A stretch of 64,000 nucleotides of DNA from Pseudogemmobacter lacusdianii (GTDB lineage: Bacteria; Pseudomonadota; Alphaproteobacteria; Rhodobacterales; Rhodobacteraceae). The stretch covers positions 62,001 through 126,000 of the forward strand of contig NZ_JAVDBT010000001.1 in NCBI RefSeq assembly GCF_030848395.1, read 5' to 3'. Positions 44,640-52,692 of the stretch are shown here, piece after piece. The notes under the pieces were generated by a model, which searched no databases, was not told the DNA's origin, and was given only the letters and a program-made list of their open reading frames with translations. Made by a program: the position numbers and the translations under genes. Each line of letters opens with the position of its first letter. Position 1 is the first letter of the stretch.

Positions 44640-45641
44640 TCACTCGATCGCGCGGACAGCTTTGATGATGTCGGCAGCGCCCAGCTCTTCGGCATAGGCA
44701 TCAACCGCCGGCACCACCAGCTCATGCATCTTTTCCAGATCGGTGAAGGTGTGGATGCGCAGCTTGTTTTCGGCCGCCAGTTGCTCAAGCGCGCCCACGT
44801 CTTCGGCGGTCTCGGTCTCGCGCCAGAAGGCGGCGGCATCCTCACCGGCTTTCAAGATCGCAGCTTGCAGATCTTCCGGCAGACGCTCAAGCGTGGCCGA
44901 GGAGAACAAGAGCGGGCGCACAGTCACGATATGGCTGGTGCGGATCACTTCCGGAGCCACTTCGTAGAAACGCATCTGAGCGTTGGTCGAAGCTTCGTTC
45001 TCCAGCGCGTCGATCACGCCGCTTTGGATCGCGTTGTAGATCTCATTATAGGCGATCACGCTCGGCTCAATGCCAATGGCGCCGAAAGCGGTGGCATGGA
45101 TCGGGGTGCCTTGCACGCGCATACGCAGGCCGGCCAGCTCTTCAAGATTGGTCGCGGGCTTGTTGGACAGGATGTTGCGCTCAGCGCCGCCACCCAGCCC
45201 CAGCACTTTCACGCGGCCTTTGGTCTCGATCTCTTCGATGACCGGGCCGAAGGCGTTTTGCTCAATGGCTTTTTTCCAATGCGCGGTGTCGCGGAAAAGG
45301 AAGGGGGTGTCGAGTACGCCAGCCGATTTCACCACTTGGGTCAGGTGCGCCGGGGCGACGACTGCGAAGTCGACCGAGGTGCCGCGCGCCATCAGCGTGA
45401 AGTAGCTGGCTTCATTGCCGAGCTCGCCGTTCTCGTGCATCACGAATTCAACCGGCTTGCCGTAATACTCGGTCACCTTTTCGGTGAACTTGGCCATTGC
45501 GCGGTTGAAGATGTGGTCGCTGGTATAGGCGCTGGCGCCGTGGAGGACGATTGCCTCCTCGGCCGAAGCTGCGGTGCCAAAGCCCGCGGCGGTGCCCATA
45601 AGTGTGACGGCCGCAAAAGCGGCGCGCAGGGTCTTTTTCAT
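44640..45641 (-). CDS. dctP: TRAP transporter substrate-binding protein DctP
   Basis: The 333-residue periplasmic protein has a signal peptide ending in GTAASA (about residue 27). The mature part has the DctP fold: NRAMAKFTEKVTEYYGKPVEFV, then SVDFAVVAPAHLTQVVKSAGVLDTPFLF, LAGLRMRVQGTPIHATAFGAIGIEP and EIYNAIQSGVIDALENEASTN. Arg in LRMRV is the usual carboxylate-binding Arg, so the ligand is probably an organic or sugar acid. GGAGG precedes the ATG at 45641. Operator O2 lies about 95 bp upstream, linking import to the LacI regulon. Confidence 0.94.
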   Translation of the reverse strand: MKKTLRAAFAAVTLMGTAAGFGTAASAEEAIVLHGASAYTSDHIFNRAMAKFTEKVTEYYGKPVEFVMHENGELGNEASYFTLMARGTSVDFAVVAPAHLTQVVKSAGVLDTPFLFRDTAHWKKAIEQNAFGPVIEEIETKGRVKVLGLGGGAERNILSNKPATNLEELAGLRMRVQGTPIHATAFGAIGIEPSVIAYNEIYNAIQSGVIDALENEASTNAQMRFYEVAPEVIRTSHIVTVRPLLFSSATLERLPEDLQAAILKAGEDAAAFWRETETAEDVGALEQLAAENKLRIHTFTDLEKMHELVVPAVDAYAEELGAADIIKAVRAIE

Positions 45642-45736
45642 GTGATCCTCCACAGTGACCCGGGGCCTTTGTCCGACCCCGAGATGGTCGCCCCCTCCTC
45701 CTCAGGCAGAGAGCCAATCATGGGGGAACCGTACGG

Positions 45737-45756
45737 TTAGTAGAACGATATATCAA
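45737..45756. promoter_or_regulatory. Predicted LacI operator O2
   Basis: TTAGTAGAACGATATATCAA matches O1, read in reverse complement, at 17 of 20 positions and keeps the AACG-centred core. It lies about 95 bp upstream of the dctP start. Confidence 0.65.
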
Positions 45757-45932
45757 CAGGGAAATGGACAGCGCTGCACAGCCAAGAATATGGCTGAGTT
45801 GTTTTATTGCTCAAACATCGCTTTCTATGGGTCGTTGCAGCTCTCTGGCTGACAGGTTCTGCGAATCATCTGACGAAGGAAGCGGCGTGCCCCTGTGTCC
45901 TTCCAAGGTGCCTCTGCGGATCATCCAGAAAA

Positions 45933-45952
45933 TTGGTTGAACGTTTTACCAG
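45933..45952. promoter_or_regulatory. Predicted LacI operator O3
   Basis: TTGGTTGAACGTTTTACCAG matches O1 at 15 of 20 positions and the symmetric consensus at 16, with the central AACGTT intact. It lies 40 bp before the SDR gene. Confidence 0.6.
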
Positions 45953-45991
45953 CTTGCTGCAGGACTATGCGCAATGGTGAGGAGAACGACT

Positions 45992-46780
45992 ATGGACCAA
46001 ACGGACCGGCAAAGCGCGGGCGTCGCATTCGTGACCGGATCGTCACGCGGCATCGGGCGCGGCATCGCCTTGGCTTTGGCCAAGCGCGGCTTTGATGTGG
46101 TGATTCACGGCCGCTCGGATCGCGAAAGCGCCGAGGCCACGGCAAAGGAAGCCGCAGAATTTGGCGTGCGCAGCCATGTGCTGTTGGGCGATGTTGGCGA
46201 TATCGCAGGCCATGCCGCAATGGTGGCCGAGGTTGAGGCGGCGCTGGGCCCGATCAGCTGCTTTGTGAACAACGCGGGCGTGGGCGCTTTGCGCCGCGAG
46301 GACGTGCTTGAAGCGAAAGAGGACAGCTACGACCATTGCATGCTCTTCAATGCCAAAGCGGGGTTCTTCTTCACCCAAGCGGTGGCCAAACGCATGGCGG
46401 TGCAGCCGGCTGAGGGGCGGTTCCGCAGCCTTGTGATGATCTCTTCGGTCTCGGCCCATACCGCCTCGATCAACCGCGGCGAATATTGCGTATCGAAGGC
46501 TGCGGCCGGGATGGTGGCTTCGGTCTTTGCCGCCCGGATGGCCGAGTTTGGCGTCTCGGTCTATGACGTGCGCCCCGGCGTGATCGAGACCGATATGTCG
46601 CGCATGGCTTTGGCCGCCTATCAGCAGCGCATCGACAACGAAAAGCTGACGCTGATCCCGCGCATCGGCCAGCCCGAGGATGTGGGCCGCACCGTGGCCG
46701 CTTTGGCTGCGGGCGATCTGCCCTATGCCACCGGGCAAATCCTGAACCTTGACGGCGGCATGTCCGTCCAAACCCTGTGA
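45992..46780 (+). CDS. SDR-family dehydrogenase (3-ketoacyl-ACP reductase-like)
   Basis: The 262-residue oxidoreductase has a Rossmann motif FVTGSSRGIGRGIALALAKRG at the N-terminus, the NNAGVGA strand and the catalytic SSVSAHTASINRGEYCVSKAA (Ser, then YxxxK). The ending YATGQILNLDGGMSV is typical. RS in HGRSD at the end of beta-2 suggests NADP(H). GAGGAG precedes the ATG at 45992. It forms an operon with the AroE-like gene 8 bp downstream, under operator O3. In this cluster it probably oxidises a hydroxyl group of the imported acid or sugar. Confidence 0.9.
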   Translation: MDQTDRQSAGVAFVTGSSRGIGRGIALALAKRGFDVVIHGRSDRESAEATAKEAAEFGVRSHVLLGDVGDIAGHAAMVAEVEAALGPISCFVNNAGVGALRREDVLEAKEDSYDHCMLFNAKAGFFFTQAVAKRMAVQPAEGRFRSLVMISSVSAHTASINRGEYCVSKAAAGMVASVFAARMAEFGVSVYDVRPGVIETDMSRMALAAYQQRIDNEKLTLIPRIGQPEDVGRTVAALAAGDLPYATGQILNLDGGMSVQTL

Positions 46781-46788
46781 GAACGACC

Positions 46789-47604
46789 ATGGCAGATCCC
46801 AACGCAGCTTTGCTCAGCGTGACCGGCGAGACCCGGCTTTATGTGGTGATCGGTGACCCGATCCGGCAGGTCCGCTCGACCCAGCTTTACAACCGCCTGT
46901 CGGCTGAGCGCGGCCACGATGTGGTTTTTGTGCCTTTGCAGTTCAGCGAGGCGGATTTTGAGACGTCGATCAAAGGCTTGCGGTCGTTCAAGAACCTCGC
47001 GGGCATCATCGCCACCATCCCGCATAAGCCGAAACTGATGCCGGTGATCGATCTGGTTCTGCCGCGCGCCACCGTGGTGGGCGCCGCCAACTCGATCCGG
47101 ATCGAGGCGGATGGCTCTTGGACCGGCGATATCTTCGACGGTGTGGGCTATGTGAACGGGTTGCGCTCGGAAGGCATCGATCCGGCAGGCAAATCGGTGC
47201 TCTTGATCGGGGCAGGCGGCGCGGGGGCGGCTTGCGCGGTCGAACTGGCGCAGGCCGGTGTCGCCAAACTGCGCATTGTGGAGCTGGACAGGAAGAAGCT
47301 GGAATGGCTTTTGTCCTCGCTCCAAGCAGCTTATCCCGGCCTTGATGTGGCACCGGGTGAGGCCGCGCCCGAGGGCTTTGACATCGTCGCCAATGCCACC
47401 CCGGTCGGTATGCGCGAAGAAGATCCTTTCGTGGTCGACCCCGCGCGGCTGAGCCCCAATCAGATCATCTCCGAGATGATCATGAAACCCAATGTCACCC
47501 GCTTCCTTGAGGCGGCGGCGGCGCGGGGCTGTCGGACGCATATTGGCTACCATGCTTTGATGGGCCAAGCGAATGCGACGATGAGCTTCTTCGGGCTGGA
47601 ATAA
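46789..47604 (+). CDS. Shikimate-dehydrogenase-like protein with altered substrate pocket
   Basis: The 271-residue protein has the AroE fold. VIGDPIRQVRSTQLYNRL stands where AroE has GxPIxHSxSPxxHN. IIATIPHKPKL has the catalytic Lys, ANSIRI the substrate Asn and TGDIFDGVGYVNGL the catalytic Asp. The NAD(P) loop LLIGAGGAGAACAVELAQAG and C-terminal GYHALMGQANATMSFF, with the usual Gln, complete it. The first Ser of the shikimate-binding SxS is Val and the Pro is Thr, so shikimate binding is doubtful while the catalytic pair stays. In a LacI/TRAP catabolic operon it is more likely a dehydrogenase for another polyol acid (quinate-like) than a biosynthetic AroE. The symbol aroE is therefore not assigned. 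Confidence 0.85.
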   Translation: MADPNAALLSVTGETRLYVVIGDPIRQVRSTQLYNRLSAERGHDVVFVPLQFSEADFETSIKGLRSFKNLAGIIATIPHKPKLMPVIDLVLPRATVVGAANSIRIEADGSWTGDIFDGVGYVNGLRSEGIDPAGKSVLLIGAGGAGAACAVELAQAGVAKLRIVELDRKKLEWLLSSLQAAYPGLDVAPGEAAPEGFDIVANATPVGMREEDPFVVDPARLSPNQIISEMIMKPNVTRFLEAAAARGCRTHIGYHALMGQANATMSFFGLE

Positions 47605-47609
47605 TGCAA

Positions 47610-47635
47610 AGGGGCGGGGAGTGATCCCCGCCCCT
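47610..47635. terminator. Convergent hairpin terminator
   Basis: AGGGGCGGGGA (47610-47620) pairs with TCCCCGCCCCT (47625-47635) around GTGA, between the AroE-like gene and the acyl-CoA dehydrogenase. The downstream T-run is short. Confidence 0.7.
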
Positions 47636-47644
47636 AAACCTTTC

Positions 47645-48769
47645 TCAGCGCAGCAATTCCCGCGCGATGATGCTGCGTTGGATCTGATTGGTGCCCTCAT
47701 AGATCTGGGTCACCTTGGCATCGCGGTAAAGCCGCTCGACCTCGAACCCACGAATATAGCCCGAACCGCCGAAGAGCTGCACCGCATTGGCCGATTGCGC
47801 CACCGCCGTATCCGAGGCGAAGCATTTTGCCATCGAACAGGCCATGGTCGCAGGCTCGCCATTGTCCAGCTTGCGGGCCGCATCATGGATCAAGAGCCGC
47901 GCGGCGCTGATGTCCTTGACCATATCGGCCAAGATCCATTGCACGCCCTGCATCTCGGCCAGCGGTTGGCCAAATTGCTGGCGGGTCTTTACATATTCGA
48001 CGCAAGCCTCAAGCCCGGCCTGAGCGATGCCCAAGGCCAGCGAGGCGATGCCGACCCGACCCTTGTCCAAGACCGACATCATCGCATGAAAGCCGCGGCC
48101 CTCGACGCCCAAAAGCGCGTCAGCAGGCAGTTGCACCGCATCAAAATGCAAGGCCCCGATCATCGAGGCGCGTTGGCCCATTTTATGTTCTTTCGGCCCA
48201 CGGCTGACGCCTTTGCTGGCCAGATCCACCACGAAAATGCTCATCCCGCGCTTGCCAGCGGCCTTATCGGTGCGCGCCAGCACGAAGCCCACTTCGGCAT
48301 TGGGGGCGTTCTGGATCCAGAGCTTATTGCCTGACAGAAGCCAACCATCCGCGGTCCGCGTTGCGGTGGTGGTGATGCCGCTGACATCGGTGCCAGCTCC
48401 GGCTTCGGTGATGCAATAGGCCACGCGTTTGCGGGCGGCGAGGATATCGGGCAGCCATTGGGCGCGCTGGGCATCGGTGCCATGCTGCGACAAAAGCGTG
48501 GCGCAAAGCTCCACCAGCCCGCATTGATCCGCGATCGAGGCATAGGCGCGCGACAGCTCTTCCATCACCAAAGCATAGGCGTGGCAATCCATGCCCGCGC
48601 CGCCATGTTCGGGCGGCAGAGTGATGCCGAACAGGCCAAGCTCGGCCATTTTGGTGTAAAGTTCTGCCGGGAACCGCTCATCCCGGTCCAGCTCTTCCGC
48701 CAAAGGACGCACTTCGCTTTCGGCAAAGCGCCGCGCCATATCCCGCAATTGCTCATGAACGTCTGACAT
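47645..48769 (-). CDS. Acyl-CoA dehydrogenase
   Basis: The 374-residue FAD enzyme forms the 2,3-double bond of an acyl-Co[22 protein letters not shown] is the first ACAD signature, with the FAD-binding [19 protein letters not shown]. The C-terminal [34 protein letters not shown] holds the catalytic Glu in YEGT (written here as two pieces: [19 protein letters not shown] and [10 protein letters not shown]). The chain-length specificity is not clear. It faces the TetR gene across a perfect inverted repeat. Confidence 0.93.
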   Translation of the reverse strand: MSDVHEQLRDMARRFAESEVRPLAEELDRDERFPAELYTKMAELGLFGITLPPEHGGAGMDCHAYALVMEELSRAYASIADQCGLVELCATLLSQHGTDAQRAQWLPDILAARKRVAYCITEAGAGTDVSGITTTATRTADGWLLSGNKLWIQNAPNAEVGFVLARTDKAAGKRGMSIFVVDLASKGVSRGPKEHKMGQRASMIGALHFDAVQLPADALLGVEGRGFHAMMSVLDKGRVGIASLALGIAQAGLEACVEYVKTRQQFGQPLAEMQGVQWILADMVKDISAARLLIHDAARKLDNGEPATMACSMAKCFASDTAVAQSANAVQLFGGSGYIRGFEVERLYRDAKVTQIYEGTNQIQRSIIARELLR

Positions 48770-48788
48770 GAGGGCCTCCCCGTGTTGT

Positions 48789-48812
48789 ATAAGTAACTAT
48801 GTGGTTACTTAT
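48789..48812. promoter_or_regulatory. Predicted TetR operator
   Basis: ATAAGTAAC (48789-48797) and GTTACTTAT (48804-48812) are perfect 9-bp inverted arms with a 6-bp spacer. It lies between the divergent acyl-CoA dehydrogenase and TetR genes, about 20 bp before the former. Confidence 0.75.
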
Positions 48813-48897
48813 CGGAGGCGAGGCGGCTTGGTCAATTGCGATGCTGCGGCAAAGCCCCTAGTTTCGGGCCGTCAGAGTAGGGGCGATGGGGGCAAAG

Positions 48898-49545
48898 ATG
48901 AGCGCAGAGCCGGAAGGCGCGGTGGAGAAGCGCGCCCGTGACCCTGTTGGCACGGCGGACAGCATCTTGCAGGCGGCGTTGATTGAATTCTCGCAAGCGG
49001 GCTTTGCAGGGGCAAGGATCGACCGCGTGGCCGAGCGGGCCGCAGTCAATAAGCGTATGATTTATCACTACTTTGGCAATAAAGAGCAGCTCTACATTGC
49101 CGTGCTCGAGGCAAGCTATGGCGCGATGCGCGCGGCTGAGGCCAAGTTGGATCTGGCCCGGCTGGAGCCTGAGGCTGCCATCACTGCCTTGATCGATTTC
49201 ACTTGGGAGTATTTCGTCAAACACCCCGATTTTCTCAATCTGGTGAATGGCGAGAACTTGCTGCAGGGCAAGTATCTGGCGCAGTCGGCGCGCATCCGCG
49301 ATATGCATTCGCCGCTTCTGACCTCGGTCAGCGATGTGCTGGCCCGGGGGCGCGCGGCGGGGGTGTTTCGCGAGGGGTTGGAGGCGATCGGGGTCAATAT
49401 GACCATCGCGGCCTTGTGCTATCACTATCTCAACAACCGCTACACCGGGGCGGTGATCTATGACCGGGACCTGTCGAGTGATGCGGCTTTGGCGCAGCGC
49501 TGGGCCTTCGTGCGCGAGGCGGTCTTGCGGATTTTGAAACCCTAG
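48898..49545 (+). CDS. TetR-family transcriptional regulator
   Basis: The 215-residue repressor has an N-terminal HTH: SILQAALIEFSQAGFAGARIDRVAERAAVNKRMIYHYFGNKEQLYIAVLE is the usual TetR block (core ARIDRVAERAAVNKRMIYHY). The C-terminal ligand domain (about residues 70-215) is helical and contains FTWEYFVKHPDFLNLVNGENL, as in RutR/TetR_C_36-type members. The ATG at 48898 follows GGGGG; 48886 is an in-frame alternative. The shared inverted repeat indicates that it controls the acyl-CoA dehydrogenase and itself, with an acyl-CoA or acid as possible ligand. Confidence 0.9.
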   Translation: MSAEPEGAVEKRARDPVGTADSILQAALIEFSQAGFAGARIDRVAERAAVNKRMIYHYFGNKEQLYIAVLEASYGAMRAAEAKLDLARLEPEAAITALIDFTWEYFVKHPDFLNLVNGENLLQGKYLAQSARIRDMHSPLLTSVSDVLARGRAAGVFREGLEAIGVNMTIAALCYHYLNNRYTGAVIYDRDLSSDAALAQRWAFVREAVLRILKP

Positions 49546-49577
49546 GGCCGCTGGACGGCGGCCCTAGGCTTATGGCT

Positions 49578-50813
49578 TCAGGTGCCTGCGGGCGCGCCGC
49601 CCTCAAAACGGTTGCCGTGGCTGTAATCACAGGGCGCTTCTTGCATCTGCAAATGCAGCCCGGTGCCGGTATAGGGATGCGCGCGGGCGAGATCTTCGTC
49701 GAAATCGATGCCAAGGCCGGGGCCTTCGGGCGGCAGGATATAGCCGCCCTCCCATTTGAGGCTGTTGCGAATGAGCGCCAGATGGAAGGCGCCTCCGGTC
49801 TGGATCGTCTCGGCGATCAGCAGGTTCGGGATCGAGACCGACAGATGCACATTGGCCGCCCATTCGACGGGGCCTGCGTAGAGATGCGGTGCCATCTCGG
49901 CATTGAAGATCTCGGCAATGGCGGCGAGTTTGCGGGCCTCAAGGATGCCGCCGAGGCGACCGAGGGCAGGCTGCAAGATCTTGACGCCGCCGGCGCGCAG
50001 AAGGGTGCCAAACTCGGTTTTGGTGGTCAGCCGCTCGCCGGTGGCCAGCGGGATGCGGACCGAACGCGCAACCTCGGCGAATTCCAAAAGATTGTCCGGT
50101 GGGATCGGCTCTTCATACCACAGGGGATTATAGGGCTCGAGCTCGCGGCCAAGTCTGATCGCGCCTGCGGTGGTGAATTGGCCATGGGTGCCGAAGAGGA
50201 GGTCCGCGCGGTCGCCCACGGCCTCGCGAATCTTTTTGCAAAATTCAACCGAGCGGGAGATGTCGCTCATCGCCGGTTGGTGGCCACCGCGGATCGTATA
50301 GGGGCCGGCGGGGTCGAATTTCACGGCCGTGAAGCCTTGGTCGACGACTTTGGCGGCGGCTTCGGCGGTCCAATCGGGGTTGTTGTAGAATTCGGCGTGG
50401 TTCTGGCCGTCCTCGGGATAAAGATAGGTGTAACTGCGCACCCTATCGTTCATCCGCCCGCCCAGAAGCGCCCAGACTGGGCGGTCGCGCATCTTGCCAA
50501 GGATGTCCCAGCAGGCCATCTCTAGCCCGGCGAAAGCGCCCATCACCGTGGGGTCAGGGCGCTGGGTGAAGCCGCTGGAATAGACCCGGCGATACATCAA
50601 CTCGAGGTTTTCGGGGTTTTCGCCCAGCATATGCCGTTCGAACACATCCTCGATGACGGCCTTCATCGCCTTGGGTCCGACAGTCGAGGCATAGCATTCG
50701 CCATAGCCGACGATGCCGCTGTCGGTGGTGATTTTGGGGAAGATCCAATAGCGCCCGCCCCAGCCCGGAGCCGGTGGCGCGACGATGAAAATTTCCAGGT
50801 CTTTGAGTTTCAT
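49578..50813 (-). CDS. Enolase-superfamily enzyme (mandelate racemase/muconate lactonising group)
   Basis: The 411-residue enzyme starts MKLKDLEIFIVAPPAPGWGG and follows the mandelate racemase layout. The capping domain is first, then the barrel with GFTAVKFDPAGPY (KxK position), DLLFGTHGQFTTAGAIRLGR (metal and His region), WYEEPIPPDN (second metal Glu), ATGERL (third metal Glu) and MAPHLYAGPVEWAANVHLS (catalytic His). The THGQF and KFDP variants are like those I recall for sugar-acid dehydratases and cycloisomerases, so sugar-acid dehydration is the likely role. The exact substrate is open. Repeat R7 lies directly upstream. Confidence 0.88.
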   Translation of the reverse strand: MKLKDLEIFIVAPPAPGWGGRYWIFPKITTDSGIVGYGECYASTVGPKAMKAVIEDVFERHMLGENPENLELMYRRVYSSGFTQRPDPTVMGAFAGLEMACWDILGKMRDRPVWALLGGRMNDRVRSYTYLYPEDGQNHAEFYNNPDWTAEAAAKVVDQGFTAVKFDPAGPYTIRGGHQPAMSDISRSVEFCKKIREAVGDRADLLFGTHGQFTTAGAIRLGRELEPYNPLWYEEPIPPDNLLEFAEVARSVRIPLATGERLTTKTEFGTLLRAGGVKILQPALGRLGGILEARKLAAIAEIFNAEMAPHLYAGPVEWAANVHLSVSIPNLLIAETIQTGGAFHLALIRNSLKWEGGYILPPEGPGLGIDFDEDLARAHPYTGTGLHLQMQEAPCDYSHGNRFEGGAPAGT

Positions 50814-50837
50814 ATCTGCCCCGCTGGCTGGCAGGCG

Positions 50838-50888
50838 CCGGGGGTTTTGCACCCCCGGACCCCCGCAGAGTATTTTTATCAAGGCGAA
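50838..50888 (-). repeat. Dispersed palindromic intergenic repeat, copy R7
   Basis: In minus orientation it reads TTCGCCTTGAT, AAAATACTC, GGGGGTCC and the hairpin CCGGGGGT ... ACCCCCGG (50858-50838). It lies between the alpha/beta hydrolase stop and the enolase-superfamily start, on their strand. Confidence 0.8.
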
Positions 50889-50949
50889 GGGTAAGGCGGG
50901 GGTTGAGGGAAGGCAGAGCGGTTTGCGACCTCTATATGCCGCAAATGCT

Positions 50950-51735
50950 TTAGTTGTGGCCGATGGCGGTAAGGAAGCCATTCAGGAGATCGGCATAGGC
51001 TGGCGGGTCTTCCAGCATTGGCAGGTGGCCCACACGGCGCATCAGCTGATAGCGCGCGCCGGGGATGAGGTCGGCGGTTTCGCGCATCAGGTCTGGCGGG
51101 GTGGAGCCGTCATTGGCCCCGGCGATGACAAGTGTGGGCAGCCGCAGGGTGGCGGTGGTCTCGTAAAAATCGGTGCCGGAGATGGCGGAAGCGGCGCCGA
51201 TCCAGCCTTTGGGGTTGGTGGCGAGGAGCGTGTCGCGCAAGGCCGGGAGGGCGGGGTTGTCGCGCCAGGCGCGGCCGAGCCAGCGCTGGAAGCTTGCTTC
51301 GGCGATGGCCCCGACGCCCGAGGTTTCGACCGCGGCGATGCGCTCTTGCCATTGCGGGACGGTGCCGATGCGGGGGGCGGTGTTGGAGAGCACCAACCCG
51401 CGGACAAGGTCGAGCCGTTTGACGGCAAGGCCTTGGGCGATCATGCCGCCCAAGGAGACGCCGATGACCACGGCGTCTTTCAGCCCGAAATGTTCAATCA
51501 GCCGTTCAACATCGCGGATCATTGTGCCCATTTTATAGGGCGGCTCGGGGGTGTCGCTTTGGCCATGGCCGCGCAGGTCCATGCGCAAGATGCGGTGGTG
51601 GGGCAGGTGCTTTACCAGCCCATCCCAAAGCCGCAGATCGCCGCCAAGACCGTGGATCAGCACCAAGGCTGGGGCGGTCTCGGGGCCTTCGATTTGCACG
51701 TTGAGCCGCAGGTCGGGGAGAAAAACATGGGGCAT
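50950..51735 (-). CDS. Alpha/beta hydrolase, 3-oxoadipate enol-lactonase-like
   Basis: The 261-residue hydrolase has the oxyanion-loop segment LVLIHGLGGDLRLWDGL, DLRGHGQSDTPEPPYKMGTM and the nucleophile elbow VIGVSLGGMIAQGLAV with Ser in GVSLGG. VIAGANDGSTPPDLMRETA holds the acidic residue and RRVGHLPMLEDPP the His. The pattern is near PcaD of the beta-ketoadipate route, but no other pca genes are seen, so it may open another lactone. It begins 3 bp after the PLP-enzyme stop. Confidence 0.85.
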   Translation of the reverse strand: MPHVFLPDLRLNVQIEGPETAPALVLIHGLGGDLRLWDGLVKHLPHHRILRMDLRGHGQSDTPEPPYKMGTMIRDVERLIEHFGLKDAVVIGVSLGGMIAQGLAVKRLDLVRGLVLSNTAPRIGTVPQWQERIAAVETSGVGAIAEASFQRWLGRAWRDNPALPALRDTLLATNPKGWIGAASAISGTDFYETTATLRLPTLVIAGANDGSTPPDLMRETADLIPGARYQLMRRVGHLPMLEDPPAYADLLNGFLTAIGHN

Positions 51736-51738
51736 AGA

Positions 51739-52692
51739 TTAGACTTGTAAGCTTTGGGTGAAGAGGGCGGGGTCGATATTGCCGCCTGAGACGACGCAGA
51801 TCACCGTATCGCCAAGGCCCGGGGTGAAGAGCGCGGCGGCAAGGGCGACGGCGCCGCCGGGCTCGGCCACAAGGCGCAGATGGGTGAAGGCCTCGGCCAC
51901 GGCTTGCAGGGCCTGCGCATCGCTGACGGTAAGGCCGGGACCGGCGTGTTCAAGCAGGATCGGCAGGGTCAACTGGCCCGGCGAGGGCGTGGTGATCGCA
52001 TCGCAGATCGTGCCGATGGTCGAAGGATTGCGCTGCCAAGTGCCGCTGGCGAGCGAGCGGGCGGCATCGTCAAATCCCATTGGCTCGACAGTGCGGACAC
52101 GAAGATGCGGGGCCTTTTGCGCCACGGCAAGGGCGATGCCCGCAGCCAAGCCGCCGCCACCGCAGGGCACCAGCACATCCGTGGGACCAAGACCAAAGCT
52201 TGCGGTCTGCTTGGCAAGCTCAAGTCCGACAGTGCCTTGGCCCGCGATGACCTGCGGATGGTCAAAGGGCGGGATCAGCGCCAGCCCGCGCTCGGCCGCG
52301 AGACGGGCGGCGATGGCATCGCGGTCCTCGGTGGCGCGGTCATAAAGCACCACCTCGGCACCGTAGGCCTTGGTATTGGCGATTTTGACCGCCGGAGCGT
52401 CTGAAGGCATCAAGATCACGGCTTTGATCCCATGCGCGGCGGCGGCCCAAGCCACGCCTTGCGCATGGTTGCCCGAGGACATTGCCAGCACGCCCGTTCC
52501 GGGCGGCAGGGCCGAGACGGCGGACCAGCCACCGCGCGCCTTGAAACTGCCGGTGATCTGCAAAGCCTCGGCTTTGACCAGCACGCGGCGACCGGCAAGG
52601 CGGTCGAGGAGTGGCGCGTGCAGCAGCGGGGTTTGGCGGATATGGCCGGCCATGCGCGCGGCAGCCGCCTCGATCATTGCAAAGCTGGTCAT
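51739..52692 (-). CDS. PLP-dependent threonine/serine dehydratase-like ammonia-lyase
   Basis: The 317-residue fold-type-II enzyme has the PLP lysine in ALQITGSFKARGG, the phosphate loop SSGNHAQGVAWAA, NTKAYGAEVVLY, and the tetraglycine PCGGGGLAAGIALAV. It lacks a C-terminal ACT domain, so it is a catabolic type without isoleucine control. L-threo-3-hydroxyaspartate, serine or threonine are possible substrates. It overlaps the upstream hydrolase by 4 nt. Confidence 0.9.
   Translation of the reverse strand: MTSFAMIEAAAARMAGHIRQTPLLHAPLLDRLAGRRVLVKAEALQITGSFKARGGWSAVSALPPGTGVLAMSSGNHAQGVAWAAAAHGIKAVILMPSDAPAVKIANTKAYGAEVVLYDRATEDRDAIAARLAAERGLALIPPFDHPQVIAGQGTVGLELAKQTASFGLGPTDVLVPCGGGGLAAGIALAVAQKAPHLRVRTVEPMGFDDAARSLASGTWQRNPSTIGTICDAITTPSPGQLTLPILLEHAGPGLTVSDAQALQAVAEAFTHLRLVAEPGGAVALAAALFTPGLGDTVICVVSGGNIDPALFTQSLQV

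Larger units (their letters stand above)
45642..45991. other. 350-bp divergent control region between dctP and the SDR gene
   Basis: It holds two predicted LacI operators (O2 at 45737-45756, O3 at 45933-45952) and no gene. O2 is nearer dctP and O3 is 40 bp before the SDR start. Confidence 0.7.

Noticed and set aside
46789-47604. Assignment as biosynthetic aroE
   Set aside because: The shikimate-binding HSxSP motif is changed and the gene is in a catabolic operon, so a canonical role is not supported.
50950-51735. Evidence for a beta-ketoadipate (pca) pathway
   Set aside because: Only a PcaD-like hydrolase is present; no pcaB, pcaC, pcaG/H or pcaI/J genes accompany it.
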